A DNA stretch of 64,000 nucleotides from Polynucleobacter rarus (GCF_003072505.1 NZ_NTGB01000001.1:2483622-2547621); one strand, 5' to 3'. Shown: positions 1 to 7,607, counted from the first letter of the stretch. The notes: generated by a model not told the origin, from the sequence alone. A program made the numbers and translations.

Positions 1-46
1 AGATTATTCAGGCCTTGATCGTGTTACCTACGCTCAAAAAGGGTAG
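1..46 (+). CDS. prmC: PrmC (release factor glutamine methyltransferase), C-terminal end only
   Basis: An open frame enters from the left edge and ends with the stop at 44-46. Its last residues read [14 protein letters not shown], like the conserved C-terminal tail of PrmC/HemK (D-x-x-G-x-x-R-V-T), which methylates the GGQ glutamine of release factors. In many Burkholderiales prmC lies directly before grxD, as here. Only 14 residues are visible, so the call rests on this tail and the neighbour. Confidence 0.55.
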   Translation, partial: DYSGLDRVTYAQKG

Positions 47-80
47 AATAAGCAATTATTGTTTTATTTGGGAGCAGATT

Positions 81-389
81 ATGGATACTCAAGATCGTAT
101 TAAAGAGATAGTTAGTTCAAACCCGGTAGTTCTTTTCATGAAGGGAACTGCCCAGTTTCCACAATGTGGCTTTTCTGGCCGCGCTATTCAGATTCTCAAC
201 GCGTGCGGCGTCACCTCTCCTTTTACCGTCAATGTTTTGGCTGATGAAGAGATTCGTCAAGGTATTAAAGAGTTTGCGAACTGGCCAACTATTCCACAAC
301 TGTATGTCAATGGCGAATTCGTCGGTGGCTCAGACATCATGATGGAAATGTATGAAAGTGGCGAACTACAGGATGTGTTTAAAGCTTAA
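81..389 (+). CDS. grxD: monothiol glutaredoxin, Grx4/GrxD type
   Basis: A 102-residue monothiol glutaredoxin that carries and transfers [2Fe-2S] clusters with glutathione in the cytoplasm and works with BolA-family proteins. The active-site motif CGFS (Cys29) and the glutathione-binding [16 protein letters not shown] stretch are intact. The open frame extends upstream to a TTG at 15, but the ATG at 81 gives the family's normal length and has a GGGAG ribosome site about 7 bases before it. It follows prmC by 34 bases. A possible partner, the BolA-family gene ibaG, lies at 39030-39266. Confidence 0.95.
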   Translation: MDTQDRIKEIVSSNPVVLFMKGTAQFPQCGFSGRAIQILNACGVTSPFTVNVLADEEIRQGIKEFANWPTIPQLYVNGEFVGGSDIMMEMYESGELQDVFKA

Positions 390-509
390 TTCATCGCTTT
401 ATCAATTCTGATGTTGTTCAGCAATGGGTGTGTACTTTAGGGTCACACCTTTTTGTTTTTTGAAGTCTCTTAATTCTCTTCAATTTCTTGAGTTCTACCC
501 AAAAAAGAA

Positions 510-539
510 AAAGCCATTCTTGTTTTCAAGAATGGCTTT
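510..539 (-). terminator. intrinsic terminator of the phasin gene
   Basis: A 13 bp stem (AAAGCCATTCTTG pairing with CAAGAATGGCTTT) closes a 4-base loop. Read on the minus strand it is followed by a T-rich run, so it ends transcription from the phasin gene. It may also stop grxD transcripts from the other side, where the U-tract is weaker. Confidence 0.85.
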
Positions 540-582
540 AAGGAGTACTACTTCTTTATTCTATTTTTAACTCTTTAAACAA

Positions 583-1176
583 TTAAGCAGTTTTACGTGC
601 AGCTGGACGTGCAGTGGTTTTTGCTGCAGCTTTTTTAACACTTGCAACTTGTCCTTGAATTGCTTCAACAGCTTCTTCAGTTGATTTTTCAACTTTGCTG
701 AGTACTTCTTTAGTAGCAGCTTGAACTTGACCAACACTTTGTAATGCAGTGTCAATTGAAGTTTTGAATGCGTTTACAAAAGCGTCTGATCCAGCAGGTG
801 CATTTGCAGACATTGTTTCTACCCATTCTTTTAGGCTAGATTTCATCTGATCCATACTAGCTTCTGACATAGCTGTCATTTCTTCAGCAGCTTCACGCAC
901 AATCTTTGTTACAGATTGTTGATGTGCAACTAATTTGCTAGTAATGCCATCAAGACCGTTTTCTTGAGCAATTGAAATTGCTGCTTGTGGATCTTTAGCA
1001 TTCAATACTTTGCTTAAAGTATCGTTAGCTTCTACTAATAGTGACTTAGTTGTGTCAAAGCTAATTTCAGCTAATTTTTGTGAACGGTCAAATGACTTCT
1101 CAGTCAAAGCCATTACGTTTTGTACATTTTTTGCGCTAAATTCGTTTAATTTTCCAGCAATTTGTTCGTAGTCCAT
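583..1176 (-). CDS. phasin family protein (PHA granule-associated)
   Basis: A 197-residue phasin that coats polyhydroxyalkanoate granules. The N-terminal part (about residues 5-130) has the typical amphipathic alpha-helical pattern with the early segment FSAKNVQNVMALTEKSFDRSQKL. The last 25 residues are rich in Lys, Ala and Arg (KKAAAKTTARPAARKTA). Such basic tails occur on phasins that also bind DNA, which could help share granules between daughter cells. Two TGC-N3-GCA sites lie upstream, matching the type of operator reported for the repressor PhaR. No pha genes lie nearby, so the gene stands alone with its own terminator. Confidence 0.9.
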   Translation of the reverse strand: MDYEQIAGKLNEFSAKNVQNVMALTEKSFDRSQKLAEISFDTTKSLLVEANDTLSKVLNAKDPQAAISIAQENGLDGITSKLVAHQQSVTKIVREAAEEMTAMSEASMDQMKSSLKEWVETMSANAPAGSDAFVNAFKTSIDTALQSVGQVQAATKEVLSKVEKSTEEAVEAIQGQVASVKKAAAKTTARPAARKTA

Positions 1177-1218
1177 GTGATTCTCCCAAGTAAGTTAATA
1201 TCAAAAAAACATAATTAT

Positions 1219-1284
1219 GTTGCAATGCAATAAATTTACACCCCTAAGTATTAAAATGCAAGAGTTTTTTGTTGCAATGCAATA
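1219..1284 (-). promoter_or_regulatory. pair of TGC-N3-GCA operator-like sites upstream of the phasin gene
   Basis: The 14-base word GTTGCAATGCAATA occurs at 1219-1232 and again at 1271-1284, in the same orientation and 52 bp apart (about five helical turns). Each copy holds the near-palindrome TTGCA-A-TGCAA. TGC-N3-GCA resembles reported PhaR operators at phasin promoters. I infer that a dimeric repressor binds both copies on the same DNA face. Confidence 0.6.
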
Positions 1285-1313
1285 TTTTTTGTATTTTTAC
1301 CGATATTTCAAGC

Positions 1314-1351
1314 AAAAATCCCAGTAGGAATGATCCTAACTGGGATTTTTT
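1314..1351. terminator. hairpin terminator, mainly for the BKACE gene
   Basis: A stem of about 14 bp (AAATCCCAGTAGGA with TCCTAACTGGGATTT, one bulged A) has A/T runs on both sides. On the minus strand it lies 65 bases after the BKACE stop. The run of six T on the plus strand means it could work in both directions. Confidence 0.75.
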
Positions 1352-1416
1352 AGTGATTTACTTGAGGTAATTAGAAATGGATATTCCCAATTACAAAACA
1401 ATTAAACGACTAATTT

Positions 1417-2289
1417 TTACATTTTCAAACCAAGCATTGCACGTGCTTCAGCAGAGCTTGCTAATTGACCGCCAAGGTTTTCTACAATCATTTTTGCTCT
1501 GGTTACGAGTTCAGCATTACTCTTGGCAAGAACACCTTTTTCCATGTAAATATTGTCTTCCATACCTACACGAACATGGCCACCGAATAAATAAGCTGCA
1601 CCAACAATCGGGAACTCTGCTCTAGAAATACCAAAAGCTGCCCACTTTGCGCCTGCAGGTAACTGACTACGCATAAACAGCAAAGTTGCTGGATCAGTAT
1701 TAAAACCATACTTCACACCCATTACAAAGGTGTATAAGCCTGGACCTTCAAGACTGCCGTCAGCAATCATATCTTTTGCTAAATTTAAATCACCTGTATC
1801 GAAAATTTCGAGCTCAGGCATTACTCCTGCTTCACGAATTACCTTCGCCATTTTTCTAGCATTCGATGGTGTATTCATCACAACATCAGGACCTGAGTTC
1901 ATCGTATTTAAATCTAATGAACAAATGTCTGGTTTTAATTTGGCAATATGCTCTACGCGCTTTAATGGATGGCAAAGTGTTGTACCTGGTGCAAAAATCT
2001 TTGGTTCATCTTCAGAAGGAACAAAGCGACCACCAGGGCCTGTTGTTAAATTGATAATCAATGAAGTGTTGTGTTTTTTGATTAAATCAATGGTTTCAGC
2101 ATAATGTTCGAGTTCCATTGATGGCTTGCCATCTGGGTGACGAACGTGAATATGCGCAACAGCCGCACCCGCTTCTGCTGCTTCTAATGCAGAATCCGCG
2201 ATTTGTTGTGGTGTAATTGGCAAATGGGGTGTCATTTCTGGTTTTGTTAAATTCCCAGTAATTGCACAGGTTAATATAGTTTTACTCAT
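1417..2289 (-). CDS. beta-keto acid cleavage enzyme (BKACE, DUF849 family)
   Basis: A 290-residue metal-dependent TIM-barrel enzyme of the BKACE family, which condenses a beta-keto acid with acetyl-CoA to give acetoacetate and a new acyl-CoA. The zinc ligands His46 and His48 are seen in HIHVRHPDG, and the third ligand Glu is in GMEDN near residue 244, at the positions known for 3-keto-5-aminohexanoate cleavage enzyme. Length is normal. The substrate cannot be read from sequence. It diverges from a TetR regulator 53 bp away and shares the neighbourhood with a Bug receptor and a cyclase-family hydrolase, which suggests a catabolic island for a small carboxylic acid. Confidence 0.9.
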   Translation of the reverse strand: MSKTILTCAITGNLTKPEMTPHLPITPQQIADSALEAAEAGAAVAHIHVRHPDGKPSMELEHYAETIDLIKKHNTSLIINLTTGPGGRFVPSEDEPKIFAPGTTLCHPLKRVEHIAKLKPDICSLDLNTMNSGPDVVMNTPSNARKMAKVIREAGVMPELEIFDTGDLNLAKDMIADGSLEGPGLYTFVMGVKYGFNTDPATLLFMRSQLPAGAKWAAFGISRAEFPIVGAAYLFGGHVRVGMEDNIYMEKGVLAKSNAELVTRAKMIVENLGGQLASSAEARAMLGLKM

Positions 2290-2342
2290 AACTTCTTCCT
2301 TTCTGTTTATACTTCAAATCTAATAATGTTTAAATGTGACAC

Positions 2343-3026
2343 ATGCAAAAAATAAATTTTGATACCCTATCAAGTACTTCTAGAGAAACAGTCATGCGAT
2401 TGCTGGATGTTTCTGAGGTACTGTTCTCTGAATCCGGTTATGCGGGCACCACTGTTCGTGATATCTCGTCTAAATCGAATATTAATCAAGCATTGATTAA
2501 TTACCATTTCCAAAATAAACGCGGACTTTTTATGGCAATCTTTGCCCGCCGCGGGAAAATTCTTTCTGATGAACGATTGCGCCTCTTGGAGGAGTTTCGC
2601 ACTGAAGCAAAGGGTCAATCTATTGCCCTTAAAAAATTGATCTATGCATTCGTTTATCCGCCTCTGCGCTTGGCTGGGGAGAGTACTGGCGGTCGAGCAT
2701 TTGTTAAACTGCAAGCTCGCTTGCACAATGAACCGAAAGACATTGAAACAACTCTGCGTCAAGAATATTACGACAAAGTGAGTTTGGAGTTCATGGAAGA
2801 GTTTCATAGAACTTTGCCCCAAATCAGTAAAGAGACGATTGCTTGGCGAATGATTTTTATCATGGGTCTGTATATCTATGTCGCTTCAAACACGGGTCGA
2901 CTTGAGGTTATTTCTGATCAAAAATGTACCGGAAGTAACTGGCAAGAAGCCCTTGAGGAAATTTTGAATTTCTGTGAACATGGATTTTTGGCGCCTGTAA
3001 CTGACTTTACTCAGGTTTTGCCTTAG
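2343..3026 (+). CDS. TetR/AcrR family transcriptional regulator
   Basis: A 227-residue regulator with a TetR DNA-binding domain at about residues 14-62 (VRDISSKSNINQALINYHF is the helix-turn-helix and following helix) and a long C-terminal ligand-binding part. It diverges from the BKACE gene across 53 bp and converges with the Bug gene, overlapping its end by 20 bases, so it most likely controls this cluster. The start has no clear Shine-Dalgarno sequence. A palindrome upstream of the cyclase gene is a candidate operator; its half-site TGTTTAAAT recurs at about 2327-2335 in front of this gene. Confidence 0.88.
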   Translation: MQKINFDTLSSTSRETVMRLLDVSEVLFSESGYAGTTVRDISSKSNINQALINYHFQNKRGLFMAIFARRGKILSDERLRLLEEFRTEAKGQSIALKKLIYAFVYPPLRLAGESTGGRAFVKLQARLHNEPKDIETTLRQEYYDKVSLEFMEEFHRTLPQISKETIAWRMIFIMGLYIYVASNTGRLEVISDQKCTGSNWQEALEEILNFCEHGFLAPVTDFTQVLP

Positions 3027-4059
3027 TTTCTAAAACTACTTTACCCCAGTGTTTTAATTCATTATTGATATAGGTTGTGGTTTGAGCTACGGTGCCGCCT
3101 ACAGGAATGAGTCCAGCTTGGCTTAGTTTTTCTTTCGTATCTGGTTCAGCGACAATATTTGCAATGGCACGGTTGATAGTATTAATTTGGTCTGCTGATG
3201 TTCCTGCTGGAGCTAAAACTGCCACCCAAGTATAGTCTTGAATTTGCGGATAGCCCAATTCTTTTAGAGTCGGTACTTCTGGAAGGTCTGCCACTCTTTC
3301 AGTACTTGATACGCCTAAAATTCTGACTTTTCCTTGTTTGTGAAACTGGTAGACTCCAGCTACTGCTGTACAACCAATTGGAGTTTCACCACCGACTACC
3401 GCTACTGATGCAGGACCAGCCCCACGATAAGGGATATGAGTAATATCATTTTTCCAAATCACGTGAAATAAATTTTCGCAAGTTAAATGGGGTGTTGTGC
3501 CACTACCTGGTGAAGAGAACGATAACTTCTCTTTCATTGCATAATTTTTTAATTCGTCGAGCGTTTTAACTGGAACCTTCTCATTCACTGAAATGACATT
3601 GGGCTGTGTTGCAATGATAATCACTGGAGAAAAATCTTTTGTTGGGTTGTAGCCTGCTTTATCTCCATAGAGCGAAGGATTCACTGCATAAGATGAAGAA
3701 GTAATGAGGAAGTTGTAACCATCATTTGGGTACTTTGCAACGATTTGTGCACCAACGTTACCACCTGCTCCCGTCTTATTATCGACAAAGACCGATTGCT
3801 TTAGAACTTCAGTCAAACGATTACTAATAATTCTAGCCGCCATGTCAACAGGGCCACCTGGTGGAAATGATACCGTCATACGTATTGGCTTTTCTGGATA
3901 AGCCGCTTTTACTGGTGAGACTATCGATGCTAGTAACACAGCAAGGATACTACTTACGACGGCAACTTTGACTAACATGGGGGAATTGGATCCAGTTTTC
4001 ACTGTAGAAATATTGCTGTTCATCATTGTTGTTCGCTGTGTTGTTGTCGCTTTTTGCAT
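3007..4059 (-). CDS. Bug-type tripartite tricarboxylate receptor (periplasmic binding protein)
   Basis: A 350-residue periplasmic solute receptor of the Bug/TctC family, which binds organic acids for a TTT transporter. YPEKPIRMTVSFPPGGPVD at the mature N terminus and the GAGGNVGAQIVAKYPNDGY stretch are family hallmarks. A long N-terminal region ends in a signal peptide (VLLASIVSPVKA). A GTG at 4074 would add five residues, but the ATG at 4059 has GGGAG at the right distance, so I use it. No TctA/TctB membrane partners are present, which is common for Bug proteins. It follows the cyclase gene on the same strand. Confidence 0.9.
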   Translation of the reverse strand: MQKATTTQRTTMMNSNISTVKTGSNSPMLVKVAVVSSILAVLLASIVSPVKAAYPEKPIRMTVSFPPGGPVDMAARIISNRLTEVLKQSVFVDNKTGAGGNVGAQIVAKYPNDGYNFLITSSSYAVNPSLYGDKAGYNPTKDFSPVIIIATQPNVISVNEKVPVKTLDELKNYAMKEKLSFSSPGSGTTPHLTCENLFHVIWKNDITHIPYRGAGPASVAVVGGETPIGCTAVAGVYQFHKQGKVRILGVSSTERVADLPEVPTLKELGYPQIQDYTWVAVLAPAGTSADQINTINRAIANIVAEPDTKEKLSQAGLIPVGGTVAQTTTYINNELKHWGKVVLETKAKPE

Positions 4060-4078
4060 TTTGGTCTCCCACACTATT

Positions 4079-4102
4079 TTCTGCCACGCTAGCGTGGCAG
4101 AA
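4079..4102. other. perfect 24 bp palindrome between the cyclase and Bug genes
   Basis: A self-complementary 24-base sequence centred on GCTAGC (core CTGCCACGCTAGCGTGGCAG). It ends 19 bases before the Bug start codon. It could fold in the mRNA as an intercistronic stabilising or attenuating hairpin, or serve as a protein binding site. There is no strong T-run on the minus strand, so it is not an ordinary terminator for the cyclase transcript. Confidence 0.7.
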
Positions 4103-4150
4103 TTTTCATGGTTATTTTTAGTATAAAAACTACTTGATTACTTTTAAGGC

Positions 4151-5119
4151 TTACTTAATTGCTAATGGATTAGTTGGTGATCCAACAGCGCCAGTAATTG
4201 GCAATGCCGGTGCAACAAACATAAACTCGTAAACACCATCCGCAGCACAATCATCCGCCAAATCTTTTAAGAAAAAGATTTCGCCCATCGTCATACCCAT
4301 GATAGGAATCGTAATCCAATGCCAAGGTTGGTTAATGCCAACTTCGGATTCATTAGGACGTACTTCACAACCCCATGTGTCACTGGCTAAAGCAGCTAAC
4401 TCTGTGCGTTGAATCCATTCTAATGTTTCAAAAGCAAAACCTGGCGCATCTCCACCTGGATATCCATCCCAACTACCTGCTTTAAGCTTGTCTTCCATTT
4501 GACCTGTGCGGACAATAATAAAGTCACCACGCTTAATTTCGATACCTTGTTTTTTTGCAGTTTGATCTAAATCATCACAAGTAATACCGTAACCATCAGG
4601 CAAAGTATCTAAGCCTTTGAAGCGAGCCACATCTAACAAAATACCGCGACCGACCATCTTCGTTTTGGTTTTTTCAATACCGCACTTCGCAGCACCTGCT
4701 GATGAAACTTCACGGCAATCAAAACCGTTGTACATGTAGTTGTCAAAGAATACATGGCCAAGTCCATCCCATTGTGTACCGCATTGCAATGGCATTACAA
4801 CCATATCATCTGCAGCCCGGATACCACGCTTATCCAACACGCCAGAGTAAGCATCTGTACCAGTTCTTAACATAGTATGCACAGGATTAATACGACCCAT
4901 TGATGGATACTTTGACTTGGCACCCTGAGGACCAGATGAATCATAATTCAAAGCAAGTGAAATTACCTTGCCCTTTTTAACTAAGCCAGCAGCCTTGACG
5001 ATGTCCTCTGGTTGAGTAAAGTTGAGAGTTCCAATTTCGTCCTCCGCACCCCATTTACCCCAGTTTTTATATTTTTCAGCAGCAGCGTCTAAGTCAGCAC
5101 GATTGATTTTTTTAGTCAT
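4151..5119 (-). CDS. cyclase-family (PF04199-like) metal-dependent hydrolase
   Basis: A 322-residue protein of the cyclase/isatin hydrolase/kynurenine formamidase superfamily. In place of the usual H-x-G-T-H-x-D motif it has CGTQWDGLGHVF, the variant typical of the longer subgroup of this family. It also carries RGDFIIVRTG and a C-terminal segment YEFMFVAPALPITGAVGSP. The ATG at 5119 is preferred over one five codons upstream because GGAGGAG lies just before it. Substrate unknown. It probably acts with the BKACE enzyme and Bug receptor in one catabolic route. A second, shorter family member lies at 45006-45806. Confidence 0.82.
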   Translation of the reverse strand: MTKKINRADLDAAAEKYKNWGKWGAEDEIGTLNFTQPEDIVKAAGLVKKGKVISLALNYDSSGPQGAKSKYPSMGRINPVHTMLRTGTDAYSGVLDKRGIRAADDMVVMPLQCGTQWDGLGHVFFDNYMYNGFDCREVSSAGAAKCGIEKTKTKMVGRGILLDVARFKGLDTLPDGYGITCDDLDQTAKKQGIEIKRGDFIIVRTGQMEDKLKAGSWDGYPGGDAPGFAFETLEWIQRTELAALASDTWGCEVRPNESEVGINQPWHWITIPIMGMTMGEIFFLKDLADDCAADGVYEFMFVAPALPITGAVGSPTNPLAIK

Positions 5120-5151
5120 AGTGGTCTCCTCCAAGAATTATTTACGACAAC

Positions 5152-5221
5152 AATTTAAACAATTGTTTAAATTAACATCAAGATAAGGTTTTGTCAATAT
5201 CATTTTTAAAACAATTGTCTT
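5152..5221. promoter_or_regulatory. palindromic operator candidates upstream of the cyclase gene
   Basis: A perfect 22 bp palindrome (core TTTAAACAATTGTTTAAA) at 5152-5173 and a weaker copy around ACAATTGT at 5211-5218 have their CAATTG centres exactly 52 bp apart. The arrangement fits a TetR-type dimer binding twice over the promoter of the cyclase-Bug transcript. The nearby TetR gene at 2343 is the obvious candidate, but this is inference. Confidence 0.55.
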
Positions 5222-5269
5222 GTTAAGCTTTCATTTTCTATTGGCAAACTCAAACGAGATTGCCAACAA

Positions 5270-5586
5270 TCAAAACCCGTAAGATACCTTTACACCATAT
5301 TCATTGGTTCGATTTGTGGGTTCTACAGCCATGTAATTAGTTGTCGTTCCATTGCTTGTGATACTAACTGGGACCGCATCCGAGTTTTGAATGAACCAAT
5401 AGCTTAAGTAAGGTGTAATTCCCCAGTTTTCCTTTAAATAAGAAACTGATAAACGTAAGCCCCAACCACTAGTTTGGGTATTATTAGCATCCGTTGCATC
5501 CGTAATGTCCCCATAGCCGGCTAAATCAGATAATTGTGACAGTACTTTACCTTTGAGTAGGTAGTCGTACTCCAACCTTGTTTCTA
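5270..5586 (-). pseudogene. C-terminal fragment of an outer-membrane beta-barrel protein
   Basis: About 100 residues with alternating polar/hydrophobic beta strands, ending in KVSYGF. A terminal Phe is the signature of outer-membrane proteins assembled by BAM. The segment RLEYDYLLKGKV looks like a late barrel strand. There is no signal peptide and no proper start: the frame stays open to the right, into the 5' end of an unrelated fragment on the other strand. I read it as a 5'-truncated remnant left by a rearrangement with its breakpoint near 5586-5620. The family cannot be named from this piece. Confidence 0.65.
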
Positions 5587-5589
5587 TGA

Positions 5590-6053
5590 TTGCGTTACTT
5601 GCAGAAGCTTTTCGAGAAATATGATCCTACTCTAGAGTCACTTCAAGGTCACTTGTTGTATTCAAAACTTAATATATCTGACTGGTCTGAATTAAATCAA
5701 CGAAAAGAAAAGTTACAGTTGCTTATAAAAAAAGCAGAAGATCAAGTCCTACCATTTCAATCTACTCTTTTTTTTGATCTTCCAGAATTACATCAGTTAA
5801 GTGCTCAACATTTCGTTAATACCCATTTCCCATTAAGTCGTCATACTCCACCAAGTTTTAATAGGGTAAATAAAAATATATTAAGAATTGCCTATATTTC
5901 ACCGGACTTTGGGCAGCATCCCGTTTCTTATTTAACGGCTGAACTTTTTGAATTACATGATCGAAATCAATTTGAAGTTTTTGGAGTATCTTTAAGCAAT
6001 CGTCCTGATGACCCTTATCGATTAAGAATTAAAAATGCAGTAGATAGATGGCT
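5590..6053 (+). pseudogene. middle fragment of an O-GlcNAc transferase-like (SPINDLY type) glycosyltransferase
   Basis: About 155 residues matching the linker and the start of the catalytic domain of TPR-containing O-linked GlcNAc transferases of bacteria (Glyco_transf_41). The run HPVSYLTAELFELHDR followed by FEVFGVS is the family signature, preceded by ILRIAYISPDFG. The N-terminal TPRs are missing (an in-frame stop lies at 5587-5589), and the 3' part is cut by the IS3 element at 6054. The frame ends at a TGA inside the IS end. The TPR fragment at 7191-7434 is probably the missing N terminus of the same gene, now in opposite orientation. Confidence 0.75.
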
Positions 6054-6092
6054 TGGTAATCCCCCCATTAATAACTGAACTCAAAAGTAGAG
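6054..6092. repeat. left inverted repeat of the IS3-family element
   Basis: Begins TGGTAATCCCCCC and continues with a TAACTGAA block and AAGTAGA, both shared with the right end. It supplies the TGA stop (6076-6078) that ends the glycosyltransferase fragment. Confidence 0.8.
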
Positions 6093-6096
6093 TAAA

Positions 6097-6866
6097 TTAA
6101 GCAGCCATGGCCAGCCGCTGTTTCGGGGTAAAACCGCCCAATGCCATGTTTGGACGTTGATGATTATATTTATACATCCATTGTGTTGCAAACATCTGAA
6201 CTTCGTCAATACTTTGCCAATAATGCTGAGATAACCACTCGTATCGAACAGTACGATTAAATCGTTCTACATACGCATTTTGTTGAGGCTTACCTGTTGG
6301 ATATGTTGAATCTGGATTTGATGCTTGGCAGCCCATTCCATCAGTTTGCCACTAATTTGATCTAAACTCCGTATCACTCTTTCGGAGGGTAATGAAAAAT
6401 CCACTTCAATTCCTAAAGCCTCTCGATTAAAGTCATCAATGATATTAAACAACCTAATGCTGCGCCCATCCTCTAGCTGATCATGCATAAAATCAATTGA
6501 CCATACTTGGTTGATTGCTAGTGGAACAGTTAAGGCCTCCGGCTTATCACGCACCAGACGCTTACGTGGCTTGATCCGTAGGTTTAACTCTAGCTCTCTG
6601 TAAATACGATAAATGCGTTGATGATTCCAGGTAAATTTCTTAATGTTACGCAGATACAAATAACATAGGCCAAAACCCCAAGTGCGGTTGTTATCTGTTA
6701 AACGGATCAGCCAATTAGCAATCAGCTCATTCTCGGCATTGTTCTTGGCTTGATAGCGATAACAAGACTCGCTCACGCTAAATATGGCGCAGGCCAATCG
6801 AATGGAGATTGCCTTATCTCTTACTGCCTTTTGGGCCATCTCACGTCTGCGAGACGGCCTCACCAC
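6097..6866 (-). pseudogene. IS3-family OrfB transposase, frameshifted and missing a catalytic Asp
   Basis: A DDE integrase of IS3 type normally made by -1 frameshifting from orfA. The N-terminal part ([12 protein letters not shown], then the HTH_21-type region) and the first Asp in [15 protein letters not shown] are present, as is the last Glu region [19 protein letters not shown]. Two defects are visible. The stretch that should carry the C-D-N-G-P-E motif between RSLDQI and LMEWAAKHQ is deleted. A single-base loss near 6301 (after HIQ) also puts the C-terminal part in another frame, 6097-6336. The gene cannot make an active transposase. Confidence 0.85.
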
Positions 6867-7126
6867 TTTTTTGTGATGGCCTCATTTAAGATCTCCGCTT
6901 TGAGTTTCTCCTCGATATACATCTTCTTTAAGCGGGCGTTCTCAGCTTCAAGTTCCTTCATCCGAGCCATCATCGATGTATCCATGCCACCATACTTCGC
7001 ACGCCATTTATAAAAAGTTGCCGTACTAATCCCTAACTCTCGACAAATCTCCGGAACTGCTAAACCACTATCAACCCTTTTTAGGGCTTCCATAATCTGA
7101 CTATCTGTAAATTTTGAACGCTTCAT
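6860..7126 (-). CDS. IS3-family OrfA (helix-turn-helix protein)
   Basis: An 88-residue OrfA with the HTH_Tnp_1 domain ([16 protein letters not shown] ... [14 protein letters not shown]), then a leucine-zipper coiled coil ([14 protein letters not shown]). The start has GAGGAG 6 bases upstream. Near the end a slippery A-AAA-AAG lies at 6872-6866 on the minus strand just before the stop, as used for OrfAB frameshift fusion in this family. It looks intact, although its partner orfB is dead. Confidence 0.9.
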   Translation of the reverse strand: MKRSKFTDSQIMEALKRVDSGLAVPEICRELGISTATFYKWRAKYGGMDTSMMARMKELEAENARLKKMYIEEKLKAEILNEAITKKW

Positions 7127-7151
7127 GTAGAACTCCTCTCAATGAGAAAAT

Positions 7152-7190
7152 TCTACTTCTAAATTCAGTTAACCTGCGGGGGGATTACCA
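7152..7190. repeat. right inverted repeat of the IS3-family element
   Basis: Complement of the left end: outer 13 bases identical, inner blocks TAACTGAA and AAGTAGA conserved, with a few mismatches between. It supplies the TGA stop for the TPR fragment, so both ends carry an outward-facing stop codon in one frame. Confidence 0.8.
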
Positions 7191-7434
7191 TCCAACCCTC
7201 AAGATTTTGGGGGTCAAGCTGGATTGATTGCAAAGCACTCTGGTGGGCTTCTGTAAATTTATTTTGTTGTCGTAAAGCGGATGATAAATTCGTTAACGTT
7301 GAGACGCGATCAGGCAGATATTTAAGAGACTCACGAAAATAGTTTTCTGCATTTTGAAAATCTTTTTTTTCAAGCGAATTCAGCCCTAGAATAAAGGTTT
7401 CTTTTGCTTTTTCAAAGTCTGTATTTTGATTCAT
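7191..7434 (-). pseudogene. N-terminal TPR fragment, probably of the disrupted O-GlcNAc transferase-like gene
   Basis: About 81 residues with two tetratricopeptide units (FILGLNSLEKKDFQNAENYF and LTNLSSALRQQNKFTEAHQSAL). The frame runs into the IS end at 7190 and stops there. N-terminal TPRs of this style head the SPINDLY-like glycosyltransferases, whose later part lies at 5590-6053 on the other strand. Flipping 5587-7190 would bring the two into one orientation and near-continuity. A small TPR peptide may still be made, since the start region is intact. Confidence 0.7.
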
Positions 7435-7514
7435 TGTTTAAGCAGAATTTTTATTGCTACTTTTTCTATAAAAACGTCTTAAATCGCTTATCGATAAATA
7501 GTTTATTGCTAAAA

Positions 7515-7552
7515 CGAAAAAAGATTTGCTGCCTGTAAACAACAAATCTTTT
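7515..7552 (-). terminator. original terminator of tRNA-Thr, now stranded at the far end of the integrated element
   Basis: A 10 bp stem (AAAAGATTTG with CAAATCTTTT) followed on the minus strand by a T-run. It sits 5 bases beyond the duplicated tRNA 3' end at 7557, so before integration it would have lain just downstream of the tRNA. Confidence 0.65.
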
Positions 7553-7556
7553 GAAT

Positions 7557-7607
7557 TTTGGTGCCCCATGTCCGACTCGAACAGACCACCTACTGATTAC
7601 AAATCAG
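7557..7607. repeat. attachment site, left copy (tRNA-Thr 3' half)
   Basis: 51 bases identical to 14851-14901, covering the tRNA-Thr from the anticodon stem to the encoded CCA. The D-arm and 5' acceptor strand are missing here, so this is not a tRNA gene. Confidence 0.93.

Larger units (their letters stand above)
6054..7190 (-). mobile_element. IS3-family insertion sequence, inactivated
   Basis: A 1137 bp element bounded by imperfect inverted repeats whose outer 13 bases are identical (TGGTAATCCCCCC at 6054 and its complement ending at 7190). It carries orfA and a damaged orfB on the minus strand, of the IS51/IS407-like branch of IS3. The flanking bases do not form a target-site duplication (GCT on the left, TCC on the right), which suggests recombination after insertion. 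orfB has lost the stretch with the second catalytic Asp and has a frameshift, so this copy cannot move on its own. Confidence 0.85.

Noticed and set aside
6097..6336. An independent 79-residue gene
   Set aside because: It is the frameshifted C-terminal part of the IS3 OrfB integrase ([18 protein letters not shown]).
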